A stretch of 64,000 nucleotides of DNA from CAZJDV01 sp964544865 (GCA_964544865.1 CAZJDV010000002.1:20050-84049); one strand, 5' to 3'. Counted from the stretch's first letter, positions 43,303 to 52,256 are shown. Numbers and translations: made by a program. The notes: generated by a model from the letters alone, not told the origin.

Positions 43303-44030
43303 GGTGCTGAACTCCGATCTGAATATCCATCATCGGTCGCGAAGAAATCGAGCACGAGCCGGTTGAACTCGGCGGGGTCCTCTCGATGCGGCGCGTGGCC
43401 GTGGCCCTTGAAAACCTTTAGACCGGCGTTCGGAAGAAGCTCCAGCGCACGTTTCCCTTGGCTGACGGGGAAGTAGCGATCGCGCTCTCCCCATACAAGA
43501 CACGTCGGTGCCGTGACCGTACGGAGGGAATCCAGATCGGGACGGTCCATCTCGATGTCGAGGGGCGGGTAGGGCAGCGGCCTCATCCTCACCTTGTCCC
43601 AGGCCCAGGCCAGGCCTGCCAGCGCTTTTCCGATGGGGCTCACGCTGCCTAATCCCATCGGCGCGACCAGGACCAGCCTGACCACGGACTCGGGCGCGAG
43701 CCGCGCCAACTCCAGGCCGATGCTCGCCCCGAGCGAGTGCCCCACAAGGTGGACGGGTTCGAGTCGCATCTCCTCGATGAACCCTTGCAGAAGATCTGAC
43801 ATGCGGCGCAGAGTGTAGATGGGCTCGGGATTGTCGCTCTCGCCGTAGCCCAGCAGGTCGAGCGCGTACACGCGGTGAGCCGAGGCCAGGACGGGGACGG
43901 TCTCCGCCCAGTCGCGCCGGGTGCTGGCGCGCCCGTGCACCAGTACGACAGGCGCGCCGTACTCACCGGCTGCCGTGAAGGCGACACGGTCGCCATCGAC
44001 CAGCATGGAGTCGTCCCGGACCTCGACCAC
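43299..44030 (-). CDS. Alpha/beta hydrolase
   Basis: A 243-residue alpha/beta-fold hydrolase. Oxyanion segment VVLVHGRASTRRDW, nucleophile elbow LVGHSLGASIGLEL (Ser), acid in LVWGERDRYFP (Asp) and base in KGHGHAPHREDP (His). GTG 44030 is chosen since GGGAGGGAAGCG lies directly upstream; ATG 44006 is the alternative. Coupled to the RspA-like gene, so it may open a lactone or ester that feeds the dehydratase. Confidence 0.83.
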   Translation of the reverse strand: MVEVRDDSMLVDGDRVAFTAAGEYGAPVVLVHGRASTRRDWAETVPVLASAHRVYALDLLGYGESDNPEPIYTLRRMSDLLQGFIEEMRLEPVHLVGHSLGASIGLELARLAPESVVRLVLVAPMGLGSVSPIGKALAGLAWAWDKVRMRPLPYPPLDIEMDRPDLDSLRTVTAPTCLVWGERDRYFPVSQGKRALELLPNAGLKVFKGHGHAPHREDPAEFNRLVLDFFATDDGYSDRSSAP

Positions 44031-44189
44031 CGCTTCCCTCCCATTGCTGGAGAGCGGCGCTCTCCACCTACCTGGCCTACGTCGTCGTGCAGCGCCCACG
44101 TTACGCAGTAGGACACCTCGTGTCAACCGGCCGGCTCCATCGCGATGCGCCGGGTCGTGCGATTCCTGTAAGATTGGGCGGACTCGATC

Positions 44190-44651
44190 ATGAACATCCC
44201 AAGAGCGCTGATTACCAGCCGGATCTATACGGTGCGTGGCGGCAGCATGCTCCCGGCCTTGCGGCCCGGCGAGCGCTTGCTCGTCAGCGCGTCCGCCTAT
44301 TCGGATTCGTCCCCATCCAGGAGAGACGTAGTGGTCGTCGGCAATCCGAGAGGCGCCGATATACTCTACTTCAAACGGGTCGTCGGGTTGCCGGGGGAAG
44401 AGATAGCTCTGTCGGAGGGGCTGCTCTACGTGGACGGAGAGCACCTCGTCGAGCCATATCTCGACGGACTGCCCGCGTCGCTCGGACTGGGCGAAAGCAT
44501 CTGGCGGCTAGGAGAGGGGCAGTATTTCGTCCTGGGCGATCGCAGGGCGCGCAGCACCGACAGCAGGAAGTTCGGCCCCGTCGGCCTCAATCTCATCCAC
44601 GGCAGGGCGTGGCTGCGCTGCTGGCCTCCACGCAGGTGGGGACGTATCTAG
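44190..44651 (+). CDS. Signal-peptidase-I-like (S26) protein without membrane anchor
   Basis: A 153-residue S24/S26-family protease. The catalytic Ser is in VRGGSMLPALRPGE, the Lys in YFKRVVGLPGEE, and the box III equivalent is FVLGDRRARSTDSRKFGPV. There is no N-terminal transmembrane helix, unlike normal LepB; the nearest relatives are the small 'nickel-type SOD maturation protease' group, but no sodN gene is in the window. The gap after it (44652-44843) has one weak 50-codon frame from GTG 44678 that I do not call. Confidence 0.75.
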   Translation: MNIPRALITSRIYTVRGGSMLPALRPGERLLVSASAYSDSSPSRRDVVVVGNPRGADILYFKRVVGLPGEEIALSEGLLYVDGEHLVEPYLDGLPASLGLGESIWRLGEGQYFVLGDRRARSTDSRKFGPVGLNLIHGRAWLRCWPPRRWGRI

Positions 44652-44843
44652 CGCCGCGCGGGGCCTGATTGGGGGCTGAGTGGACAGCGGGAGAATGGAC
44701 GGCGAAATCAAGGACCTCCTGGCCCGTGGGAGGGCTCTCGCTAGCGTCAACAATGTGGTGCGTCTGAGGGCCAGTCTGGTTCTTTCGCCCCTCGGAATGG
44801 CTCGGCGTGCACGGCCGGCGGCTCGGGGCTGAGCTGGCGCGCA

Positions 44844-45056
44844 TCACCTAGATACGGCGCCGTCGCGAAGATAGTCGAGGGCATAGGCGACGGTCGCATC
44901 GGCTGACATCGCTTGGCCCTCGCCGCGCAGGTGCGCAAACGTCTCACTATCGAGTCCGCCCTCGGTATCGGAAAGGACCCGCTCGAATTCCAGGCGCTCG
45001 TAGTCGGTGAGGGTGGGCGGGACGCGATGTGCGGCGAACCACTCAATCCATCTCAA
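44844..45056 (-). pseudogene. C-terminal remnant of a LuxR/ATPase-type regulator
   Basis: A 70-codon frame whose core RLEFERVLSDTEGGLDSETF followed by AHLRGEGQAMSADATVAYAL resembles the last 50 residues of large AAA/LuxR-family regulators (pattern Y-E-R-x-L-x..L-x..E-x-F-x..x-x-E-G-x-A-M-x..A-V-x-Y-A-L). The ATPase, repeat and HTH parts are absent; the frame begins at the edge of the hemB region. I read it as the end of a deleted gene; a stand-alone small protein is possible. Confidence 0.55.
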
Positions 45057-45105
45057 AGGGCCTCATACCCGGCCAACCTACGACAGACTCTGCCTTATTC
45101 AACCC

Positions 45106-46089
45106 TTATTCCCCCGACGCGAGCCACTGAGCGATCTCCTTGGAGTGGTAGCTGATTATCATGTCGGCGCCGGCCCTCTTGATCGCCGTGAGTATCTCGA
45201 TTGTGACGCGGCGGCCGTCGAGCCATTCGTTCTGGGCCGCCGCCTTGACCATCGCGTACTCGCCGCTGACATTGTAGGCGGCGATGGGCAGTGAGAACAC
45301 CTGCCTGGCCCTGGCGATGATGTCCAGGTAGGCCAGCGCCGGCTTGACCATCACGATGTCGGCGCCCTCGGAGATGTCCATCTCTATCTCGCGCAGGGCC
45401 TCTCGGGCGTTAGCTGGGTCCATCTGATATCCGCGGCGGTCTCCGAATTGCGGCGCGGACTCGGCGGCGACCCTGAAAGGACCGTAGAATCCCGAGGAGT
45501 ACTTGGCCGAGTAGGACATGATGGCCGTATCGTTGTACCCGGCGGAGTCCAGAGCGCTGCGGATCGCACCTACCTGGCCGTCCATCATGGCGGAGGGTCC
45601 GACCATGTCGGCGCCGGCCTCCGCCTGGCAGACCGCGGTCTTCGCCAGAAGCTCAAGGGAGCGGTCGTTGTCCAGGACCTCGTTCGACACGACGCCGCAG
45701 TGGCCGTGGTCGGTGTAGTCACACAGGCAGACATCGGAGATCACCAGAAGCTCGGGCGCGGCCTGCTTTATCACCCTGATCGCCTCCTGGACGATTCCGT
45801 TTGGCTCGTAGGCTTCGGAGCCGACCGCGTCCTTTCGGCGCGGGATGCCGAACAGCAACACGGCCGGTATGCCCAGCTCAACGACGGCGCTGATCTCGAG
45901 TATCAGGCGGTCGAGCGATAACTGGTACATGTCCGGCATCGGCTCGATCCCGGCCTGGACATTGCGGCCGTGGGTGACGAACAGTGGATAGATGAAGTCG
46001 CTCGCCGACAGTCTCGTCTCCTGCGCGATCCTGCGCATCGCGGGCGAACCTCTCAGCCTGCGAAGCCGCGTTTGGGGAAATCTACTCAT
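45106..46089 (-). CDS. hemB: Porphobilinogen synthase (delta-aminolevulinic acid dehydratase)
   Basis: Condenses two 5-aminolevulinates to porphobilinogen, 327 residues. RLRRLRGSPAMRRIAQE at the N-terminus; VCLCDYTDHGHCG is the Zn cysteine region (C-x-C..C form present), VGPSAMMDGQVGAIR, active-site Lys in YSAKYSSGFYGPFR and second Lys in IVMVKPALAYLDI. ATG 46089 overlaps the upstream cobA-hemD end by 8 bases. Last gene of the tetrapyrrole operon. Confidence 0.94.
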   Translation of the reverse strand: MSRFPQTRLRRLRGSPAMRRIAQETRLSASDFIYPLFVTHGRNVQAGIEPMPDMYQLSLDRLILEISAVVELGIPAVLLFGIPRRKDAVGSEAYEPNGIVQEAIRVIKQAAPELLVISDVCLCDYTDHGHCGVVSNEVLDNDRSLELLAKTAVCQAEAGADMVGPSAMMDGQVGAIRSALDSAGYNDTAIMSYSAKYSSGFYGPFRVAAESAPQFGDRRGYQMDPANAREALREIEMDISEGADIVMVKPALAYLDIIARARQVFSLPIAAYNVSGEYAMVKAAAQNEWLDGRRVTIEILTAIKRAGADMIISYHSKEIAQWLASGE

Positions 46090-47533
46090 TTGAAGCTGCC
46101 TCCTCGACATAATAGGATTTCAGGGCATCGACCAGCCCGGCCACCGTGCTCTCGCGCGCCAACACGTCAACCTTGAGGCCCGCCTCCCTGGCCGCCTCCG
46201 CGGTAACGGGCCCGATGCATGCGATCTTCACCCCTTCGAGTGCGGCCCTGGCCAGAAGTGCGGCCAGGTCCCCGTCGACCAGTGCGGCCATGTTGCGCAT
46301 CGTGGACGAGCTCGTGAATGTGGCGACGTCGATCCCCTCCGACAGGACCTCCGCGAGCCGCGCTCGGGAGCCCTCAGGCGTAACCGTCCGGTAGGCGGCG
46401 ATCTGGTCCACCGCCGCACCCGCGGCCCTTAGGCCCTCGGTCAGAGTATCCCGCCGACTCTCGGCGCCCAGGAGAAGTATCCTGCCCCCCGCGACGTCGG
46501 CGCCCTTGAGGGCATCGACCATCGACTCCGCGCCGGACCCGGAGGCAACTAAGTCCGCGACTATGCCCCGCGACGCCAGAGAAACGGCGGTGGCGGAGCC
46601 CATGGCCGCCACCCGGACTCCGTATAACGACCGGGCATCCCGCCCCATCGATGCCAGCCGACCGAAAACCGTTTCGGCGGCGTTGGCGCTGCCGAACACG
46701 ACCCAGCCGTACTCAGCCAATGAGTCCAACTCCCTGTCGAGCGCCTGGTGGGTGTCCAACGGCTGCACCTCGATAGTGGGCGCCTCCAGCGGGTGGGCGC
46801 CCTCTCGCGACAGCAGCGTGGAGAGCGCTCCGGCCTGCTGCATGGTCCTTGTGACCAGCACTCGTTTGCCGAAGAGCGGACGGTCGTCGAACCAGCGGAG
46901 CCTGTCTCGAAGGCTCACGACCTCGCCGACCACCATGACCACCGGCGGCGCCAGACCCGCGCCCCTCGATCTGGGGACGATGTTCGACAGGTCGCCGACG
47001 ACGGTACGCTGGTAGGGCTCGGTGCCCCACTGGACGACCGCGACAGGCGTGCTAGCCGCCCTGCCCTCACGCAGCAGCGTCTCCGTGATTACGGACAGGT
47101 TATCCCAGCCCATGAGCACGACGAGGGTGCCGCCGGCCTGCGCCAGCTTGTCCCAGGCGATGGGGCGACGCTCCTCCAGGGACTCGGAGCCGGTCACTAT
47201 GGTCAGCGACGACGCGTGCCCCCGCTGCGTCAGCGGAATGCCCGCATAGGCAGGCACGGCAAGGGCCGACGTGACCCCCGGAACGACCTCGAAGGGTATA
47301 CCCGCCTCGGCCAGCGCCTCCGCCTCCTCGCCACCTCGCCCAAAGAGAAAAGGGTCGCCGCCCTTCAAGCGGATGACGCTCTTGCCCTCCCTCGCCCTCT
47401 CGATCAGCAGTGCGTTGATCCTTGCCTGGCGGCTGCCGCGCTCGCCCGCCGCCTTGCCGGCGTCGATCACCTCGGCGTCGCGTCTCGCCCTCTCCACAAG
47501 CCGGCCGTCGACCAGCCGGTCATGGACCACCAC
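46082..47533 (-). CDS. Fused uroporphyrinogen-III methyltransferase / uroporphyrinogen-III synthase
   Basis: CobA-HemD fusion, at least 483 residues, linking HemC product to both heme and siroheme branches. The methyltransferase half has VIRLKGGDPFLFGRGGEEAE, VVPGVTSALAVPAYAGIPLT and LVVLMGWDNL; the synthase half begins RVLVTRTMQQAGALSTLLSR and has FTSSSTMRNM. The coordinates start at GTG 47533, yet the same frame upstream encodes the first SAM loop (VYLVGAGPGDPGLITVKGLE) back to about 47617. Between there and an in-frame stop near 47672 no ATG, GTG or TTG exists; ATC 47647 or a base error are options. The true gene is therefore longer than given. Confidence 0.85.
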   Translation of the reverse strand: MVVHDRLVDGRLVERARRDAEVIDAGKAAGERGSRQARINALLIERAREGKSVIRLKGGDPFLFGRGGEEAEALAEAGIPFEVVPGVTSALAVPAYAGIPLTQRGHASSLTIVTGSESLEERRPIAWDKLAQAGGTLVVLMGWDNLSVITETLLREGRAASTPVAVVQWGTEPYQRTVVGDLSNIVPRSRGAGLAPPVVMVVGEVVSLRDRLRWFDDRPLFGKRVLVTRTMQQAGALSTLLSREGAHPLEAPTIEVQPLDTHQALDRELDSLAEYGWVVFGSANAAETVFGRLASMGRDARSLYGVRVAAMGSATAVSLASRGIVADLVASGSGAESMVDALKGADVAGGRILLLGAESRRDTLTEGLRAAGAAVDQIAAYRTVTPEGSRARLAEVLSEGIDVATFTSSSTMRNMAALVDGDLAALLARAALEGVKIACIGPVTAEAAREAGLKVDVLARESTVAGLVDALKSYYVEEAASNE

Positions 47534-47779
47534 GTCCGCCGATTCCAGGCTTTCGAGGCCTTTGACAGTGATAAGGCCGGGGTCTCCCGGGCCAGCGCCG
47601 ACCAGGTAGACCGTGCCGTGCGCAGCCGATTTTGAGTTGGCGATGATTGTTACCGTATCCTGCGAGTTCTATGTCATGGACCGCCTGGCCAGCAGGACTC
47701 GATCCCCACAAACTCGCTGTTATCGGCGGCAGAAGAAGTGTAGCGCCATCACCCATCCGGCACATATTTCACACCGCTT

Positions 47780-48685
47780 CTACTCCGCCAGCACGATTTC
47801 CCGCGCTCCTTTCGCCAGAAGCGCCTCTGCGGCCTCTATGCCTGCGGAGATGGGGGCACCGGCGTCGCACCGGACGTCGGCGCGATATATCTGGCTGCCG
47901 TCCGGCAGGGCGGCCATCGCCAGTATACGAATCTCCCGGCCATCCAGCCGTGCATAGGCAGCCACCGGCACCTTGCAGCCACCGCCGAGCCTCTGGAGAA
48001 ACGATCGCTCGGCCTTTAGCGCGATGCTGCTGGGCAGGTGGTCGATTGCGTCCAGCATCCGGGCGGTCCGCGTGTCGCCAATGCGCACCTCCACCCCCAG
48101 CGTGCCTTGCCCCACTTCGGGTGTGAAACCCTCCGGCGCCAGGTACTCGGCTATCTCCGCCTGCCGGCCCAGACGGACAAGTCCAGCGACGGCGAGCACG
48201 ACACCGTCGTATTCGCTGCCCGCGGCCTTATCGAGCCTTGTGCCCACGTTGCCCCTGATGGGAAGGACCTGAACGTCCGGCCTGACCTCTCTGATTTGCG
48301 CGACGCGCCGCGGGCTGCTCGTGCCAATTCGCGCCTTAGGCGGCAGCCGCAACAGCGACTCGCCCCGCCGGTTGACGAGGGCGTCCCGCGCGTCCTGGCG
48401 CGCGATAGTTCCGGCCAGCGCCAGCCCCTCGGGCAGAGTGGCCGTCAGGTCCTTGGCGCTATGCACCGCTAGATCGATCTTGCCGTCGAGCAATAGCCGT
48501 TCTATCTCCGTGGAAAATGCCCCGCGCCCCAGGCTCAGTAGCGCGGCGTCCCTGTTCCGGTCTCCCGCCGTCTCCATCGTGACGACCGTGAACGCCTCAT
48601 CGGGAAAACGGGACCGGAGCTGTGACAGCACCTCCTCGGTCTGCGCGAGGGCAAGGGGACTCTTCCTGGTCCCGACTCTAATCAT
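47780..48685 (-). CDS. hemC: Hydroxymethylbilane synthase
   Basis: Polymerises four porphobilinogens to hydroxymethylbilane, 301 residues. MIRVGTRKSPLALAQTEEVL at the start, HSAKDLTATLPEGLALAG (catalytic Asp), IGTSSPRRVAQIREVRPDV, RGNVGTRLDK and the dipyrromethane-cofactor Cys in RLGGGCKVPVAAYA. ATG 48685 overlaps the sirC stop as ATGA. About 130 bases separate its stop from the first homologous codon of cobA-hemD. Confidence 0.95.
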   Translation of the reverse strand: MIRVGTRKSPLALAQTEEVLSQLRSRFPDEAFTVVTMETAGDRNRDAALLSLGRGAFSTEIERLLLDGKIDLAVHSAKDLTATLPEGLALAGTIARQDARDALVNRRGESLLRLPPKARIGTSSPRRVAQIREVRPDVQVLPIRGNVGTRLDKAAGSEYDGVVLAVAGLVRLGRQAEIAEYLAPEGFTPEVGQGTLGVEVRIGDTRTARMLDAIDHLPSSIALKAERSFLQRLGGGCKVPVAAYARLDGREIRILAMAALPDGSQIYRADVRCDAGAPISAGIEAAEALLAKGAREIVLAE

Positions 48686-49428
48686 TTGGAACTCGCTCCT
48701 TTCGTCGGTCTTATCAGTCCTTGGATAGCCATACTCTCCCACATCTTGCACGCGCCGTTCCGGCAGTCGCAATCCGCGCCGGTCATCAGCGACGCCATGA
48801 GTGTCAGCCTGGCCTCGTCCGCCCTGCCGGCCCGGAGCATATCCACCAGGTCATCGGTAAGGCACGCCTGCCAGTGGTCCGGGGTCAGACGTACGCCCTT
48901 GCGCTGCAGCTCTGATCGCACGGAAGAGAGCAGCGGCGCGAGATCTGCGTACTCCATGACCGGATGCCTGGACCCGGTCCTGCTAGTGCCCGCCAGCTCC
49001 TCGCGAAACTTGCGGGCGAGGGCGGGGCTCGTGCCACCGGTGGACGTGGCGACGATCACCTCGCCCCGCCTGACGACGGCGGGCGCGATCCATGTGCACA
49101 GGCTAGTAACGTCGGCCACGTTAAGTGGGACGTTGCGCTCCAGCGCCTCCCTGCTGACGGCCTCATTGACCGCGCCATCGCTCGTGTCGGCCACGATGGC
49201 TATGAACGCTCCCTCCAGGTCTCCCGGCAGGTAGCCTCGGCTGATCCATGTGAGGCCCCCTCGGTCCGCAATTTCGCGGACGGACCCATGGACCTCCGAG
49301 CTGATAACTACCGTATCAGCGCCGTACTCGACCAGCCTCCCGGCCTTCTCCTCACCGACGTCGCCGCCGCCGAAGACGACGCAACGCCGGCCTCGGACAT
49401 CCAGGAAAACGGGGTAGTACGCTGGCAC
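48682..49428 (-). CDS. Precorrin-2 dehydrogenase/sirohydrochlorin ferrochelatase-like (CysG-N type)
   Basis: NAD-dependent precorrin-2 oxidase of the CysG N-terminal/SirC type, 248 residues. MPAYYPVFLDVRGRRCVVFG then GGDVGEEKAGRL is the NAD loop; VNVADVTSLCTWIAPAVV and VATSTGGTSPALARKFREEL follow, as in CysG. The last 90 residues depart from the usual protein: a helical part is followed by GADCDCRNGACKMWES, a small cysteine cluster. It heads the hemC-cobA-hemD-hemB series; hemA is not present here. Confidence 0.85.
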   Translation of the reverse strand: MPAYYPVFLDVRGRRCVVFGGGDVGEEKAGRLVEYGADTVVISSEVHGSVREIADRGGLTWISRGYLPGDLEGAFIAIVADTSDGAVNEAVSREALERNVPLNVADVTSLCTWIAPAVVRRGEVIVATSTGGTSPALARKFREELAGTSRTGSRHPVMEYADLAPLLSSVRSELQRKGVRLTPDHWQACLTDDLVDMLRAGRADEARLTLMASLMTGADCDCRNGACKMWESMAIQGLIRPTKGASSK

Positions 49429-49542
49429 GACTGCTCCTTGGCAATTCTTATCGGTGGTTTTCTCGATGGGGGGCGAGCCGCCCCGGGATCTAGCAATGAG
49501 GTGGGTCAGCGAACATCTGAGAGACGTGGCCAGGTGTCCGAG

Positions 49543-49977
49543 TCAGTCGGTCTCGCCAGACTCGCCCCCAGAGGACCGGCGCGATTGGGGCGGCCAGGGG
49601 GGGATGACGCCCGACATGCCCACGCCACATCCGCCGACCGGGTCTTCGGCGAGGTCTGACTGCGCGCCGACCTCCATGGACCGGACTACCTCCGGCAGGG
49701 GGATCCTGAACTCGCCGTTTGTCTTGGTCGCGCGGAGCTCCTTGCTGCGAATCAGGAAGCGGACGTACTCCGGGTGCCTCCTCATGATCAGCGCGGCGGT
49801 CCGGGTCCCCACGGTCAGCTCCTCGACATCGATATCGATGTCCGCCGGCTGAAGGGCCATCGAGACGAGGACCGCGCGCGCATACGAGGTGACCTGCGCC
49901 GTCGCCAACTCGTCCCCGCTGGCGGCCACCTCCTCCACCCTCCCAAGCAACCTGTCCCGTAGCTCTCCAACCTGCAT
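49543..49977 (-). CDS. Excisionase/MerR-type HTH protein
   Basis: A 144-residue protein with an N-terminal helical part (MQVGELRDRLLGRVEEVAAS) and a winged-helix segment VGTRTAALIMRRHPEYVRFL then IRSKELRATKTNGEFRIPLP, the excisionase-type (BldC/antitoxin) HTH pattern. The C-terminal 35 residues are Gly/Pro-rich and probably disordered. It is transcribed ahead of sirC-hemC (gap 114 bases), with a promoter at 50043-50071, so it may regulate the tetrapyrrole operon; it could also be an unrelated antitoxin-like protein. Confidence 0.65.
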   Translation of the reverse strand: MQVGELRDRLLGRVEEVAASGDELATAQVTSYARAVLVSMALQPADIDIDVEELTVGTRTAALIMRRHPEYVRFLIRSKELRATKTNGEFRIPLPEVVRSMEVGAQSDLAEDPVGGCGVGMSGVIPPWPPQSRRSSGGESGETD

Positions 49978-50042
49978 CGCGCTCACCTTCCTGCTAGTCG
50001 AGCCGGTCCGGTGACCCCTCACCTAGCGTGAACACAAGAATT

Positions 50043-50071
50043 ATTGTACCACTACGGTCTCGCCCCGGCAA
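50043..50071 (-). promoter_or_regulatory. Putative sigma-70 promoter of HTH/tetrapyrrole operon
   Basis: Minus strand TTGCCG (50071-50066), 17-base spacer, TACAAT (50048-50043), 66 bases before the ATG at 49977. It is divergent from pcm. Confidence 0.55.
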
Positions 50072-50164
50072 GGAATTTTGTTCGGTGGCAGGGGCAACAG
50101 ACAAAGCGGCGAGAATTGTCGCCACCTGAAAGCTGTGCTATCTTTTCACCGCCAGGGGGGTGTC

Positions 50165-50800
50165 GTGCTGGACGGGGCGAAACGCCGGTTGATAGGCAGC
50201 TTGAAGCGGGAAGTCCCGGATGCGCGGGTCATCCAGGCGATGGAACGCGTACCCCGCGAGGCGTTCGTGCCGAAGGAGAGCCGGGACCTGTCCTACGAGG
50301 ACATCGCCCTGCGCATCGGCGAGGGGCAGACGGTCTCGCAGCCGTTCATCATCGCGCTGATGGTGGGCGCGCTGGAGTTGCGTCGCTCCGACAAGGTCCT
50401 GGAGCTCGGAACGGGCAGCGGATACCAGGCGGCCCTGCTGGCCGAGATCGCGCGGCACGTCATTACCGTGGAGCGCGTCGCATCCTTGGCGGACACGGCC
50501 CGGTCGAGATTGAAGTCCATGGGCTACACGAACGTGGAGGTCGTCGACGCGGCGACCGAGCTTGGATGGCGAACGAAGGCCCCGTACGATGCGATTATCG
50601 TCGCGGCGGGCGCGCCCAAACTCCCCCGCGAACTGATTGACCAGCTCGGCTCCGGCGGCAGGCTGGTGGTCCCGGTTGGGTCGATGGAAGATCAAGAGCT
50701 GATGAAGGTAACACGGACCCACGACACTTTCTCGGTCCACTCGCTGGGCGCGTGCCGGTTTGTGCCCTTGATCGGCGACGGCGCCTGGCCCGAGGAGTGA
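50165..50800 (+). CDS. pcm: Protein-L-isoaspartate O-methyltransferase
   Basis: SAM-dependent repair methyltransferase, 211 residues, acting on isoaspartyl residues of damaged proteins. VPREAFVP and GEGQTVSQPFIIALMVGALE are the family N-terminal block; VLELGTGSGYQAALLAEIAR is the SAM motif I; YDAIIVAAGAPKLPRELIDQ and GGRLVVPVGS follow. GTG 50165 is chosen for the AGGGGGG just upstream; the open frame begins at 50078. After it, 229 bases to 51029 hold no gene I can support. Confidence 0.9.
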   Translation: MLDGAKRRLIGSLKREVPDARVIQAMERVPREAFVPKESRDLSYEDIALRIGEGQTVSQPFIIALMVGALELRRSDKVLELGTGSGYQAALLAEIARHVITVERVASLADTARSRLKSMGYTNVEVVDAATELGWRTKAPYDAIIVAAGAPKLPRELIDQLGSGGRLVVPVGSMEDQELMKVTRTHDTFSVHSLGACRFVPLIGDGAWPEE

Positions 50801-51029
50801 CCCGCCGATCAGGTCATTCAAGAGTGCGATGCCAGAGGAGTTGCCATTGATTCACCGCTCCTCGACGCAACTACTCCGGGTAGATATCGATTAGAATGGG
50901 AGAAGGCTTACGGTAGTCTCCTGAGAGAGGTCTGGCCTCCGGTTACCGTCTCGCGAGGTCTTTGCCTGACATGACGCGCCGAGCACACTTTGAGATATAG
51001 GCCACTAATGGTCGGCGAGAAGATTTATC

Positions 51030-52256
51030 ATGTCTACTATGGACTCTCCAATTCAGGGCGAGCTCGAAAAACTCACCAGGGTCGTTGCTAACCAGAACGC
51101 GCAGCTCAGGGGGCGGAACGAGGCAAATTCCCTCCTAATCAGAGGAACGCCTCGTCTCATCGGTCTTGCAACGGGTGGTCGACCCGAGCCGTGAGCTCGC
51201 CGGCGCGCGATACGCGGCTCTTGATGTCTTGGGAGAGATGATGCGAAGCTCAAATCCTTTTTCGCCTCTGGGATCGATCAAGACGCCCGCAAAGCTATTG
51301 GCGACCCGCCAACGGGCAAGGGTCTGCTCGGATTGATGATGGAGCGAGCTGAACCGATGCGCGCGGACGACGTCGTGGGCCACCCGGCTTCGGAGGCGTT
51401 CCCGCCGGCACATCCTCCAATGACCACCTTTCTTGGTATTCCCATTAGACATAAGGGACTTGCCGTGGGAAGCATCTACCTCACTGACAAAGAAGGTGGC
51501 TCGCCGTTTACCGACGAGTATGAAGAGATCATCAGGCTTTTTGCAAACCAGGCCGCGGTTTCCATCCAGAACGCTCACTTGAACGAGCTGATTCAGGCTT
51601 TGGCGGTGGAGACCGAACGGATCCGAATCTCCAGAGAGATGCACGACGGACTCGCTCAGGTGCTGGGCTACGTCAATACCAAGGCCCAGGCGGTCGAGGG
51701 ATTTCTGGAAAATGGCGTTGTTGCAGCCGCTACAAGGCAACTCGGGGAGATGAGCCAGAGAGCGCGTCTCGCTTACCGTGATGTCAGAGAAGGGATCCTT
51801 GCACTGCGCAGCCAGGTAGTTACCGAGCGCTGCCTGTCTGACGCCGTCGGGGCGTACATCGAGGAATACCAACAATAGTTGGGCCCGTCTGCAATGGTGC
51901 ACCACGACATTGCCAGTGACCTTGATCTCAGTCCTCTCCAGGAGGTGCAGATCCTTCGGATCGTCCAAGAAGCCCTGACTAATGTGCGCAAGCACGCTCG
52001 TGCCACAGAGATATGGGTTAGGTTCACGCAACGGGGAGGAGACCTGGTGATTGAGGTGAAAGACAACGGCCGGGGATTCAACCCGCTGGCCATCAAGAGG
52101 GGTGAATGGCCACACCTGGGGCTCCAGACAATGCAGGAACGGGCCGAGGCGATCGTGGGCACTTTTGAGATCAACAGCGCTCCGAGTAACGGTACGACAG
52201 TCGGCGTCACCGTCCCCTATGCGCAGAGTGCCGGCCCGCGCGGACGCGAGCGGTGA
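51030..52256 (+). pseudogene. GAF-domain sensor histidine kinase with frameshifts and a stop
   Basis: Remains of a soluble NarL-type sensor kinase (GAF, HisKA_3, HATPase_c; DevS/NreB-like). ATG 51030 starts MSTMDSPIQGELEKLTRVV. The chain then moves to the next frame (LVSSVLQRVVDPSRELAGAR from about 51140), back again near 51237 (KSFFASGIDQDARKAIGDPP), and meets an in-frame TAG at 51876-51878 before MVHHDIASDLDLSPLQE. The phospho-accepting His in ISREMHDGLAQVLGY, the N box VQEALTNVRKHA and the G box VKDNGRGFNP are all still readable, so decay is recent or the lesions are errors. The response regulator overlaps its end (GTGA). Confidence 0.85.

Noticed and set aside
44678..44835. Possible small ORF with GTG start after the signal-peptidase-like gene
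   Set aside because: About 50 codons, no RBS or homology that I can see; its second half is Arg/Ala-rich.
47520..47765. 81-codon minus-strand frame considered as the missing N-terminus of cobA-hemD
   Set aside because: It reads in a different register from the SAM loop and its translation lacks any methyltransferase motif.
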